Positions 1 to 7,900 of a DNA stretch of 11,384 bases are shown in pieces. A program made the translations under genes and the position numbers. The stretch comes from Bacilli bacterium (lineage in GTDB: Bacteria; Bacillota_I; Bacilli_A; RF39; UBA660), in the NCBI GenBank assembly GCA_028684735.1, contig JAQUFI010000046.1, positions 1 through 11,384 on the forward strand, given 5' to 3'. Within the stretch, counting starts at the first letter, position 1, and each line of letters begins with the position of its first letter. The notes beneath the pieces were generated by a model. It searched no databases. It was given only the letters and a program-made list of their open reading frames with translations, and was not told where the DNA came from.

Positions 1-177
1 AATGAAGGTATGACGATGGAGGTTGTTAGTCATGAAATGACATTTGCTGAATCTTTTGCAACGAGAGTAATCTTTATGGATGAAGGAAATTTTATCGAAG
101 AAGGAACTTCTAATCAAATTTTTAATCAACCTAAAACTGAAAGGCTTCAAAAATTTTTAGATAAAATAAAATTATAG
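1..177 (+). CDS. Polar amino-acid ABC transporter ATP-binding protein, C-terminal fragment (GlnQ/ArtP type)
   Basis: Frame 1 is open from the left edge and ends in TAG at 175-177, leaving the last 58 residues. Visible are the end of the nucleotide-binding domain: a beta strand followed by the H-switch (VVSHEM, the His at fragment residue 11), then the run FATRVIFMDEG and FIEEGTSNQIF, and a short C-terminal helix ending in FLDKIKL. This H-loop plus 'RVIFMD-G-I-EEG' ending is characteristic of the polar amino-acid uptake (PAAT) ATPases such as GlnQ, ArtP and HisP, which power import through a membrane permease and a substrate-binding protein. The Walker A, Q-loop and signature motifs lie outside the window. 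The stop is only 14 bp before arcA, with no room for a terminator or promoter, so co-transcription is likely. Arginine as the substrate is an inference from that position; glutamine or another polar amino acid cannot be excluded. Confidence 0.88.
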   Translation, partial: NEGMTMEVVSHEMTFAESFATRVIFMDEGNFIEEGTSNQIFNQPKTERLQKFLDKIKL

Positions 178-191
178 AAAGAAGGTAAAAA

Positions 192-1430
192 ATGATTATT
201 AATGTAAACAGTGAAATAAAACCTTTAAAAAAAGTTTTATTGCATAGACCAGGAAATGAGTTGTTGAATCTGACACCGGATTCCCTAACGAGACTTTTAT
301 TTGATGATATTCCATATCTAAAGGTTGCTCAAGGGGAGCATGATGAATTTGCTCAAATATTAAAAGATAATGGTGTCGAGGTAGTTTATCTTGAAGATTT
401 AATGGTCGAAACATTGAATTTAGATCCAACTATTAGGGAAAAATTTCTCAAACAATTTATTAAGGAAGCAGGAATTACTACTCCTAAATATAAGGAAGTT
501 GTTTATGAATTTTTGAATAATTTTTCTGATACCAAAGAATTAGTCTTAAAGACGATTGAAGGGATAAATATCAATGAACTTCATGCGATGGAAAGAAATG
601 AAGAGCATTCATTAGTAGATATGGTAACTGAAGATAGTAAGTTTTTGGCTGATCCAATGCCAAACCTATTTTTCACCAGAGATCCTTTCGCATCAATTGG
701 TAATGGTGTATGTTTAAATAAAATGTATTCGGTTACAAGAAATAGAGAAACCATATATGCAGAATATATCTTTAATTATCATCCTGACTATAAAGGGAAG
801 ATTAAAAAGTATTATGACCGATATAATCCATATCATATTGAAGGTGGAGATATTTTAGTTCTTAATGAAAATACTTTAGCAATTGGTATTTCACAAAGAA
901 CTCAAGCTGAAAGTATTGAACTATTAGCTACTAATTTATTTAAAGATGAATCATCTAAAATAAATACAGTCTTAGCGTTTAATATTCCTAATTGTCGTGC
1001 TTTCATGCATTTGGATACTGTTTTTACGCAAATTGATTATGATAAATTTACTTATCATCCTGGAATTATGGATACTTTAGAAGTATTTGAAATCACTCCT
1101 AGAGAAGGTAATCTTGATGAAGATGTCATTAATGTTAAAAAGATGAATGATAGCTTAGAAAACATCTTAGAAAAGTATTTAGGAAAAGATATTACTTTAA
1201 TTCCATGTGGAGCAGGCGATCAAATTATTGCTGAAAGGGAGCAATGGAATGATGGTTCTAATACTTTATGTATCGCACCAGGGGTAGTAATTGTCTATGA
1301 CCGTAATAATATTACGAACGCTGTTTTAAGAAGAGCTGGAATAAAAGTTCTTGAAATGCATGGTAGTGAATTATCTCGAGGTAGAGGAGGCCCTAGATGT
1401 ATGAGTATGCCACTATATAGAGAGGATTAA
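192..1430 (+). CDS. arcA: Arginine deiminase
   Basis: A 412-residue protein of normal family length that hydrolyses L-arginine to citrulline and ammonia, the first step of the cytoplasmic ADI pathway. The N-terminal segment NSEIKPLKKVLLHRPG (residues 6-21) is typical of the family. The catalytic set of the guanidino-modifying fold is present: FTRDP with Asp164, EGGD with Glu217 and Asp220, HLDT with His273 and Asp275, and the nucleophile Cys403 in the C-terminal RGGPRCMSMPL motif. All key residues are intact, so it should be active. The ATG is preceded by AAAGAAGG at 178-185 with 6-bp spacing, and the N-terminus aligns with the family start as I know it, supporting this start. It lies 14 bp after the ABC ATPase and 4 bp before arcB in one operon. 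No regulator gene (argR, arcR, crp-like) is seen in the window. Confidence 0.97.
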   Translation: MIINVNSEIKPLKKVLLHRPGNELLNLTPDSLTRLLFDDIPYLKVAQGEHDEFAQILKDNGVEVVYLEDLMVETLNLDPTIREKFLKQFIKEAGITTPKYKEVVYEFLNNFSDTKELVLKTIEGININELHAMERNEEHSLVDMVTEDSKFLADPMPNLFFTRDPFASIGNGVCLNKMYSVTRNRETIYAEYIFNYHPDYKGKIKKYYDRYNPYHIEGGDILVLNENTLAIGISQRTQAESIELLATNLFKDESSKINTVLAFNIPNCRAFMHLDTVFTQIDYDKFTYHPGIMDTLEVFEITPREGNLDEDVINVKKMNDSLENILEKYLGKDITLIPCGAGDQIIAEREQWNDGSNTLCIAPGVVIVYDRNNITNAVLRRAGIKVLEMHGSELSRGRGGPRCMSMPLYRED

Positions 1431-1434
1431 TGTT

Positions 1435-2439
1435 ATGAGTTTAAAAGGAAGAAATTTTTTAAAGTTGTTAGATTATCAAGAAGAAGAAATACTACATATA
1501 TTAGATTTATCCCAAAAATTTAAAGATATGAAAAAAAATAATATTCCTCACCGATACTTAGAAGGTAAAAATATTGTATTACTCTTTGAAAAAACATCAA
1601 CACGAACAAGATGTGCATTTGAAGTAGCAGGGTTAGATTTGGGAATGGGGGTAACCTATTTAGATGCTTCTAGTAGCCAAATGGGAAAAAAGGAAAGTAT
1701 TGAAGATACTGCTAAGGTACTTGGTCGCATGTATGATGGGATTGAGTATCGTGGTTATGGGCAAAACATTGTTGAAAAATTAGCTAAATATGCTAAGGTA
1801 CCAACTTGGAATGGTTTGACTAACGAATATCATCCGACTCAAATGATTGGTGACTTACTAACGATTAAAGAACATTTTGGCTATTTAAAAGGATTAAATC
1901 TTACCTTTGTTGGTGATGGTAGAAATAACGTGGCTAATTCATTGATGGTGGCCTGTGCTAAAATGGGAATTAATTATACTTGTATTGCACCGAATGAATT
2001 ATATCCTATTGAATCATTAGTTGATACCTGTAATGAGATAGCTTCAAAGAATGATTGTAAGATAAAGATTACTAGTGATATTAAAGATGGTGTAGCTAAA
2101 TCAAATATTATTTATACTGATGTTTGGGTATCGATGGGAGAACCTGAAGGAATATGGGAAAAAAGAATTAATCTTTTAAAACCATATCAAGTAAATCAAA
2201 AGATGATGAAGATGGCCAATGATAATTGTATCTTTCTACACTGTTTACCTTCATTTCATGATTTAAATACAACCATAGGTAAGGAAATATTTAATAAATA
2301 TGGGATATCAGAAATGGAAGTTACTGATGAAATATTTAAATCAGAAAAATCATTAGTCTTTAATCAGGCTGAAAATAGAATGCCTACCATTAAAGCTATT
2401 ATGTATGCGACCATGTCTGATGAGAAAATCAATGAGTAA
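1435..2439 (+). CDS. arcB: Ornithine carbamoyltransferase, catabolic
   Basis: A 334-residue member of the aspartate/ornithine carbamoyltransferase family. In the ADI pathway it runs phosphorolysis of citrulline to ornithine plus carbamoyl phosphate. Carbamoyl-phosphate binding motifs are clear: STRTR (residues 55-59) in the N-terminal domain and HPTQ (133-136). The ornithine-binding part is present as D229 and the SMGE loop (233-236), and the catalytic HCLP (269-272) with Cys270 follows. The SMG loop supports ornithine rather than putrescine or aspartate as acceptor. The usual HCLPAFHD appears here as HCLPSFHD, a mild change. The catabolic role is inferred from its place between arcA and arcC; sequence alone cannot separate it from anabolic ArgF. 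It starts 4 bp after arcA with AGAGAGGA at 1419-1426 as ribosome site, and its 3' end overlaps arcC by 8 bp. Confidence 0.96.
   Translation: MSLKGRNFLKLLDYQEEEILHILDLSQKFKDMKKNNIPHRYLEGKNIVLLFEKTSTRTRCAFEVAGLDLGMGVTYLDASSSQMGKKESIEDTAKVLGRMYDGIEYRGYGQNIVEKLAKYAKVPTWNGLTNEYHPTQMIGDLLTIKEHFGYLKGLNLTFVGDGRNNVANSLMVACAKMGINYTCIAPNELYPIESLVDTCNEIASKNDCKIKITSDIKDGVAKSNIIYTDVWVSMGEPEGIWEKRINLLKPYQVNQKMMKMANDNCIFLHCLPSFHDLNTTIGKEIFNKYGISEMEVTDEIFKSEKSLVFNQAENRMPTIKAIMYATMSDEKINE
2419..2424 (+). promoter_or_regulatory. Ribosome-binding site that decides the arcC start
   Basis: GATGAG lies 7 bp upstream of the ATG at 2432, inside the 3' end of arcB. It is a weak Shine-Dalgarno match, consistent with translational coupling across the arcB/arcC overlap. 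It favours 2432 over the in-frame upstream ATGs at 2405 and 2420. Confidence 0.55.
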
Positions 2440-3370
2440 GAAAATTGTAATTGCACTTGGAGGTAATGCTCTAGGAAAAGATCCTATCGAACAATTACGG
2501 TTAGTTAAATCAACGGCTAAAAATATTGTTGATTTAATAACTGATGGTAATCAAATAATTATTAGTCATGGTAATGGTCCTCAGGTGGGAATGATTAATA
2601 CTGGAATGGAATTTGCCTATAATCATGAAGCAGGGACACCAATTATTCCATTTGCTGAATGTGGGGCTATGTCTCAAGGGTATATTGGTTATCATTTGCA
2701 ACAAGCAATTGATAATGAACTAGAATTAAAAAAGATAGATAAAGCTTGTGTTACCTTAATAACACAAGTTGTAGTCGATAAAAAAGATAGCGCTTTTCAA
2801 AATCCAACTAAACCAGTTGGGCTATTCTATACGAAGGAAGAGGCAGAAGTGTTTGAAAAGCAAAAAAATTATCAATTCATAGATGATGCTGGTCGGGGCT
2901 ATCGGAGAGTTGTTCCTTCTCCTAGACCTATCAGTATTGTTGAATTGAATATAGTAAAACAACTAACCAATCAAGGGACGGTTGTTATTACCATTGGTGG
3001 TGGTGGAATTCCGGTTGTAAAAACTGACCATGGTTACAAAGGAATAGATGCTGTCATCGATAAAGACAAATCAAGTGCAAGGCTAGCAATTGATTTGGAT
3101 GCTGATGTGTTATTGATTTTAACAGCTGTTGGACAAGTTTACCTTAATTATGGAAGCAATAATCAAATAGCATTAAAAGAATTATCAGCAAGTAAGGCTC
3201 GTGAGTATATTGAACAAAATCAATTTTCGAAAGGAAGTATGCTTCCTAAAATAGAGGCATGTTTAGATTTTGTCGATAATAATCCACACGGGATAGCTAT
3301 TATTACCTCTTTAGATAAAGTAAAAGATGCTTTAGATGGTAAAATAGGGACAAAAATAATGAAGGAGTGA
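2432..3370 (+). CDS. arcC: Carbamate kinase
   Basis: A 312-residue amino-acid-kinase-family enzyme that transfers phosphate from carbamoyl phosphate to ADP, making ATP, CO2 and ammonia: the energy-yielding end of the ADI pathway. The start at 2432 gives MSKKIVIALGGNALG, placing GGNA at residues 10-13 as in known carbamate kinases. The in-frame ATG at 2405 would add nine residues (MRPCLMRKS) read from arcB coding sequence and is unlikely. Other motifs: HGNGPQVG (46-53), the PSP segment (162-164), GGGGIPV (189-195), the nucleotide-site lysines around AVIDKDKSSARLA (207-219), and the FSKGSMLPK run (265-273) whose Lys267 and Lys273 match the spaced lysine pair of the enterococcal enzyme. Length is normal and nothing is missing. 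It overlaps arcB by 8 bp and ends in TGA, 4 bp before the antiporter gene, whose ribosome site lies inside its last codons. Confidence 0.96.
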   Translation: MSKKIVIALGGNALGKDPIEQLRLVKSTAKNIVDLITDGNQIIISHGNGPQVGMINTGMEFAYNHEAGTPIIPFAECGAMSQGYIGYHLQQAIDNELELKKIDKACVTLITQVVVDKKDSAFQNPTKPVGLFYTKEEAEVFEKQKNYQFIDDAGRGYRRVVPSPRPISIVELNIVKQLTNQGTVVITIGGGGIPVVKTDHGYKGIDAVIDKDKSSARLAIDLDADVLLILTAVGQVYLNYGSNNQIALKELSASKAREYIEQNQFSKGSMLPKIEACLDFVDNNPHGIAIITSLDKVKDALDGKIGTKIMKE

Positions 3371-3374
3371 AAAA

Positions 3375-4823
3375 ATGGAAAAAGCCAAAAAGATTGAAAA
3401 AACAATTGAACCTGTAAACATGGGTAAAAAGGGATTAACTGCTTTTTCAATCATCTTAATTTTATTACTTATTGTTTCAATTGTTACCTGGTTTATACCA
3501 GAAGTAACTAGCGCCAAAATATCTGACATTGTTATGGCACCGGTTAATGGATTTGTCGATGCTGTTGATGTTTGTATCTTTGTTCTAATTCTTGGTGGTT
3601 TCTTAGGTATTGTCAAACATACAGGTGCTTTAGAAGCAGGAATTGCGACACTTGTAAGAAAATTGAAAGGTAATGAATTATTAATAATTCCTGTCTTAAT
3701 GTTTATCTTTTCAATTGGTGGTACAACTTATGGAATGCTAGAAGAAACAGTCGGTTTTTATATCCTTTTGGCAGCTACTATGGTTGCAATTGGATACGAT
3801 ACAATTGTAGGGTCAGCAATTGTATTATTAGGGGCAGGATCTGGAGTATTAGGTTCAACTATTAATCCTTTTGCTGTTGGTGCCGCTATTAGCGCTTTAC
3901 CAGAAGGAATTAGTGCTGATCAATCAGTTATCCTACCTTTAGGTGTTATATTATGGTTAACGTCTTACTTAATTTCAGTATTATTTGTTATGAGTTATGC
4001 TAAGAAAGTAAAGAAAAATAAAGGTTCAACTTTCTTATCATTACAAGAACGAAAAGATATGGAAAATGAATTTATTAAAAAGGAACATGCTAATGAATTA
4101 AAATTAACAAAAAGACAAAAGATTGTTTTAGTCTTATTTGGATTAACTTTTGTTGTTATGATTTTAGGATTTATTCCTTGGGTTGATTTTGGTGTCATTA
4201 GTCCTGAAGTAGCTGATGCTGGTACTCACTGGTCTGCTATTTTAACAGGTAATTGCTTTGGATACTTCTATTTCTTAGATGCTGCTACTTGGTTCTTATT
4301 AATGGCAATTATAATTGGATTGGTTGCTGATTTAGGTGAAGAAGGTATTGTTAGTGTCTTCATGAAAGGTGTAGGAGAAATTGTTGAAGTTGTTATGATT
4401 ATTGCTGTTGCTCGTGGTATTAGTGTTATCATGACTACAACTGGTTTAGGAGTATATATTATTGAAAACGCAGTTGAAGCATTACAAGGAACTTCAGGTT
4501 ATGTTTTTGCTCCACTTAACTACTTACTACATATTGGCTTATCAGTTTTAGTTCCATCAAGTTCTGGATTAGCTAACTTATCAACACCAATTGTTGCTCC
4601 AGTAGCTGATGGTATTGGACTAAATCCATCTGTAACAATTATGATTTATGTTGCTGCTAATGGACTAGTAAACTTAATTACACCAACTTGTGGTTCAATC
4701 ATGGGTGGACTAGCTTTAGCTAAAGTCGAATATCGTACGTGGTTTAAATGGGCTTTTAAAGTTGTCTTAACAATAGGAATTGCATCAATGATTATTTTGA
4801 CGGCAGCTATGGTAATGTTATAA
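3375..4823 (+). CDS. arcD: YfcC/ArcD-family membrane transporter, probable arginine/ornithine antiporter
   Basis: A 482-residue polytopic membrane protein of the YfcC family (C4-dicarboxylate anaerobic carrier-like fold, the ArcD basic amino-acid antiporter type found in streptococcal arc operons). After a short, Lys-rich cytoplasmic N-terminus there are about 10-12 hydrophobic helices, beginning at residues 21-41 and ending at 456-482, with a charged cytoplasmic loop at about 208-250 between two halves. Conserved family motifs are GTTYGMLEETVGFY (116-129), VPSSSGLANLSTPIVAP (393-409) and GLVNLITPTCGSIMGGLALA (430-449), the re-entrant substrate-site regions. It would exchange external arginine for ornithine at no energy cost; this substrate is inferred from the operon, since other YfcC proteins carry other solutes. 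GAAGGAG at 3361-3367, overlapping the arcC stop, is a strong ribosome site with 7-bp spacing. It is the last gene of the operon, followed by a terminator. Confidence 0.9.
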   Translation: MEKAKKIEKTIEPVNMGKKGLTAFSIILILLLIVSIVTWFIPEVTSAKISDIVMAPVNGFVDAVDVCIFVLILGGFLGIVKHTGALEAGIATLVRKLKGNELLIIPVLMFIFSIGGTTYGMLEETVGFYILLAATMVAIGYDTIVGSAIVLLGAGSGVLGSTINPFAVGAAISALPEGISADQSVILPLGVILWLTSYLISVLFVMSYAKKVKKNKGSTFLSLQERKDMENEFIKKEHANELKLTKRQKIVLVLFGLTFVVMILGFIPWVDFGVISPEVADAGTHWSAILTGNCFGYFYFLDAATWFLLMAIIIGLVADLGEEGIVSVFMKGVGEIVEVVMIIAVARGISVIMTTTGLGVYIIENAVEALQGTSGYVFAPLNYLLHIGLSVLVPSSSGLANLSTPIVAPVADGIGLNPSVTIMIYVAANGLVNLITPTCGSIMGGLALAKVEYRTWFKWAFKVVLTIGIASMIILTAAMVML

Positions 4824-4830
4824 TAAAAAG

Positions 4831-4858
4831 AACTGTTAGAAATTCTAACAGTTTTTTT
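4831..4858 (+). terminator. Rho-independent terminator of the arc operon
   Basis: An exact 11-bp inverted repeat, AACTGTTAGAA (4831-4841) and TTCTAACAGTT (4843-4853), is separated by one base; the real loop would open a few pairs. It is followed by a run of seven T (4852-4858). It begins 8 bp after the arcD stop. A short A run just upstream (4824-4829 area) could let it work weakly on the other strand, but no gene converges here. Confidence 0.92.
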
Positions 4859-4904
4859 ATCTAATTTTATCTAAGTTAAGGGGTATTGAATAAACTAAAA
4901 AAGG

Positions 4905-4933
4905 TTGGGTTTTAAACGATTATATGATATACT
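4905..4933 (+). promoter_or_regulatory. Extended -10 promoter of the glucan synthase gene
   Basis: TATACT at 4928-4933 is preceded by TG at 4925-4926, giving an extended -10 (TGATATACT). A partial -35, TTGGGT at 4905-4910, sits exactly 17 bp upstream. Transcription would start near 4940, giving a leader of about 30 bases before the ATG at 4970. It lies downstream of the arc terminator, so the glucan synthase is a separate transcription unit. This is a sequence match to sigma-A consensus only. Confidence 0.7.
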
Positions 4934-4970
4934 AATAACTGTACAATATATATTAAGGTGGTATCGTTTA
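4913..4970. repeat. 8-bp inverted repeat around promoter and start codon
   Basis: TAAACGAT (4913-4920) and ATCGTTTA (4963-4970) are perfect reverse complements, 42 bp apart. The left arm lies in the -35/-10 spacer and the right arm ends on the A of the start codon. The left arm is upstream of the expected transcript start, so it is not an RNA hairpin. It could be a paired operator, or chance in AT-rich DNA. Confidence 0.4.
4955..4961 (+). promoter_or_regulatory. Ribosome-binding site of the glucan synthase gene
   Basis: AAGGTGG lies 8 bp before the ATG at 4970. It is the only good Shine-Dalgarno match near the beginning of the long frame and fixes that start. Confidence 0.8.
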
Positions 4971-7900
4971 TGATAGCAAGAAAAGATTTTAATAAGATAA
5001 AAAGACATTATAATAAATTAGTTAAGATGATCAATAATTGTTACTTTGTTGGTATTGTTAATGAATGGATTGTTGATAACTATTATTTATTAGTTGAACA
5101 AAGAGAGAATATATATCGATTTGTTAAAAATAAAAAAATGTATAAATATACGAATGAAAATATTTGTATGTATGATATGTTTTTAAATATTTTAGAAAAG
5201 TATAACTATAAAATAGATGAGAAAATAATTATTGATGAAGTAATTGAATATCAAAAAACAACGGGGTATAACTTAAAGTATAAAGAGATAACCATTATTC
5301 CTTTAGTTATTAAAGTTTTATTGTTGAAAAAAATAGCTAATATTTGTGAAAGTGAAAGCTTAAAATTAAAAGATAAGAAAATCATTCATGATTTAATTGA
5401 TAAATTAAAAATTGATTTATTAAACCAAAACGAAGTAAATTTGGAAGACTATGTTAATTTAAAGAAAACATCCAAACATTTTATTGTTTATTTTAATGAA
5501 CAACTTAAGGAGTTAGGAAACTATTCTAATTTGATTTTCCAACAATTAAATAGTTTATTAGAAAAAAACAATATGGTTATGCGTAATATCATCAATGAAG
5601 AGCATCTCGAAACAACGAAAATGAATATTTCAATTAATAATGCTTTTCATAGTATGAAGAAAACGAATCTTTTTATTATGGAAGATATTTTTGAACAAGT
5701 CAATGATGTTGAAAAGTTGCTTAAAAATGATAAGTATTATTCTTCTATGACTTTAGAAACGAAAGTATTAGTTCGTAATAAATTATTAAAAGAGGCTAAA
5801 AAGCGAAAAGTAACTTTAGATACTGTTGTTAATGAAATTTTACAAGATAGTAATAATGTTAGTAATAGTATTGCTGATCTTCAAAAATCAAATAATAATA
5901 AAGTTGTTTTTTATATCACAACTATTTTAATTTTTACTTTTGTTATAAGTTACGATTTATCTGCTTTTCTATCTAGTTATCGCTGGTTAGGTTTTTTAGT
6001 ATTATTAATTCCAACTAGTGAGATTGTCATCACTATGGTTCAAAAAATATTTTTAAAAATTTCGGGAACTAAACCATTACCAAAGTTGGATTTTTCAAAA
6101 GGAATACCATCTACGCATAAAACGATGGTAGTCATACCAACAATTGTTAAAAATAAAAAAAGAATTAGACAAGTTTTTGATAATTTAGAACAATATTATT
6201 TAATTAATAAAACTAAAAATATTTATTTTACTTTATTAGCTGATGCTTTTGAAAATAGTGAAGAATATCATAAACAAGATGATGAAATAATTAAAGGTGG
6301 TCTAGCTGAAGTTGAAAGATTAAATAAAATCTATGGAGAAAATATTTTCAACTTTGTTTATCGTCGTCGTAATTATAATGAAGGTGAAGGTTCTTGGCTT
6401 GGATATGAACGAAAAAGAGGGGGTTTATTACACTTTAATGATTTATTACTGGGTAATTTAACTGAAGAACAAAAAGAAGATTATTTTAGAGTTCATACTT
6501 TTGGTGATTTTAATCATAAAATCAAGTATGTTATCACATTAGATGTTGATACTAGATTGGTTTTAAACAGTGCTTTAAAGTTAGTTGGAACAATGGCTCA
6601 TCCTCTAAATAAACCAGTTATTAATCCTGAAACAAAGATTGTTGTTAGTGGATACGGTCTTTTACAACCACGAATTAGTTTAGAAGTCGAATCAACTAAT
6701 AAATCTCTATTTTCACAAGTGTATGCAGGAGTTGGGGGATTTGATTCATATACCAATATCTTCCCTAACTTCTATCAAGATGTCTTCCACGAAGGAAGTT
6801 TTTATGGAAAGGGTATTTATGATTTAGAAGTGTTTCAAGAAGTCTTAAAACATCGTTTTCCTAATAATCTAATTTTAAGTCATGACCTCTTAGAAGGTAA
6901 TTATATTAGAGCTGGAAATGTTACTGATATTGATTTTATCGATGATTTCCCATCTAAATATTTAGTTGATGCTTCAAGAAGATCAAGATGGGCACGTGGG
7001 GATATCCAAATTATTGGCTGGTTAGGAAGAACTGTCAAGAATGGAGAAAAAACAAAAGAAAAAAACCCTATTACTTTATTAGGTAAATGGAAGATTTTTG
7101 ATAATATTAGAAGAGGTTTAATAAGCTTTTTCTCATTACTAATTATTATATTATCTTTGTTTGATTCACTTATTCATCCTCTTTGGTGGTTATTATTTAC
7201 TGTGTTAATTCATATCTTACCACTAATTGTTGAAATAATTAAAAATTTAGAAATCAATAAAGCTAATTTTATTTCATTAAAGTATTATCGTGTTTTAGCA
7301 TTTGGATATAAGGCTTTTCTCATTAAAACAATTACAGAATTAGCAACCATCCCATATAATGCTTATTTATATTTAAATTCATTTATTAGATCACTTTACC
7401 GAATGAAAATTAGTAAGAAGCATCTATTAAATTGGGTTACAGCAGATGATGCAGCCAAACTAGTGAAGACGACTTTAGGTAATACGATTAAACAGTTTTG
7501 GATTAATAATGTTGTAGCTATTGGTTTAGTAATATCTGCTATTATCTTTGAAGATTATCAAATAATGAAAATAGTTGTTGCCTTTATCTTTGCTTCAGCA
7601 CCATTTATTGTTTACTTTTTAAGTAAGGACTTAAATCAAAAAGAAGAAGAACTTAATCAAGAAGATACTGATTATCTAAAAGATTTAGCCTTAAAGACAT
7701 GGAATTATTTTAAGGATTATCTTACAGAGGAAGATAATTATTTAATACCAGATAATTATCAAGAAAAAAGGGATATTAAAACAGATAATAAAACATCCCC
7801 AACAAATATTGGATTATCGTTAGTATCGGTTATATCAGCTTTTGAAATGAATTTTATTTCAATTGATGAAGCAATTAATTTAATTGAAAAAATTATAAAA

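Noticed and set aside
199..429. Open frame of 76 codons on the - strand
   Set aside because: Lies entirely inside arcA, has no recognisable domain or ribosome site, and is a shadow frame.
3220..3616. Two overlapping - strand open frames across the arcC/arcD junction
   Set aside because: Antisense to clearly conserved arcC and arcD coding sequence; composition reflects the reverse complement of those genes.
3995..4198. Open frame of 67 codons on the - strand
   Set aside because: Antisense to the cytoplasmic loop of the antiporter gene, with no family resemblance.
4824..4969. Possible riboswitch, small RNA or small gene in the intergenic region
   Set aside because: The 146 bp are accounted for by the terminator, a spacer, a promoter and a leader of about 30 bases, too short for a riboswitch; no small frame with a ribosome site was seen.
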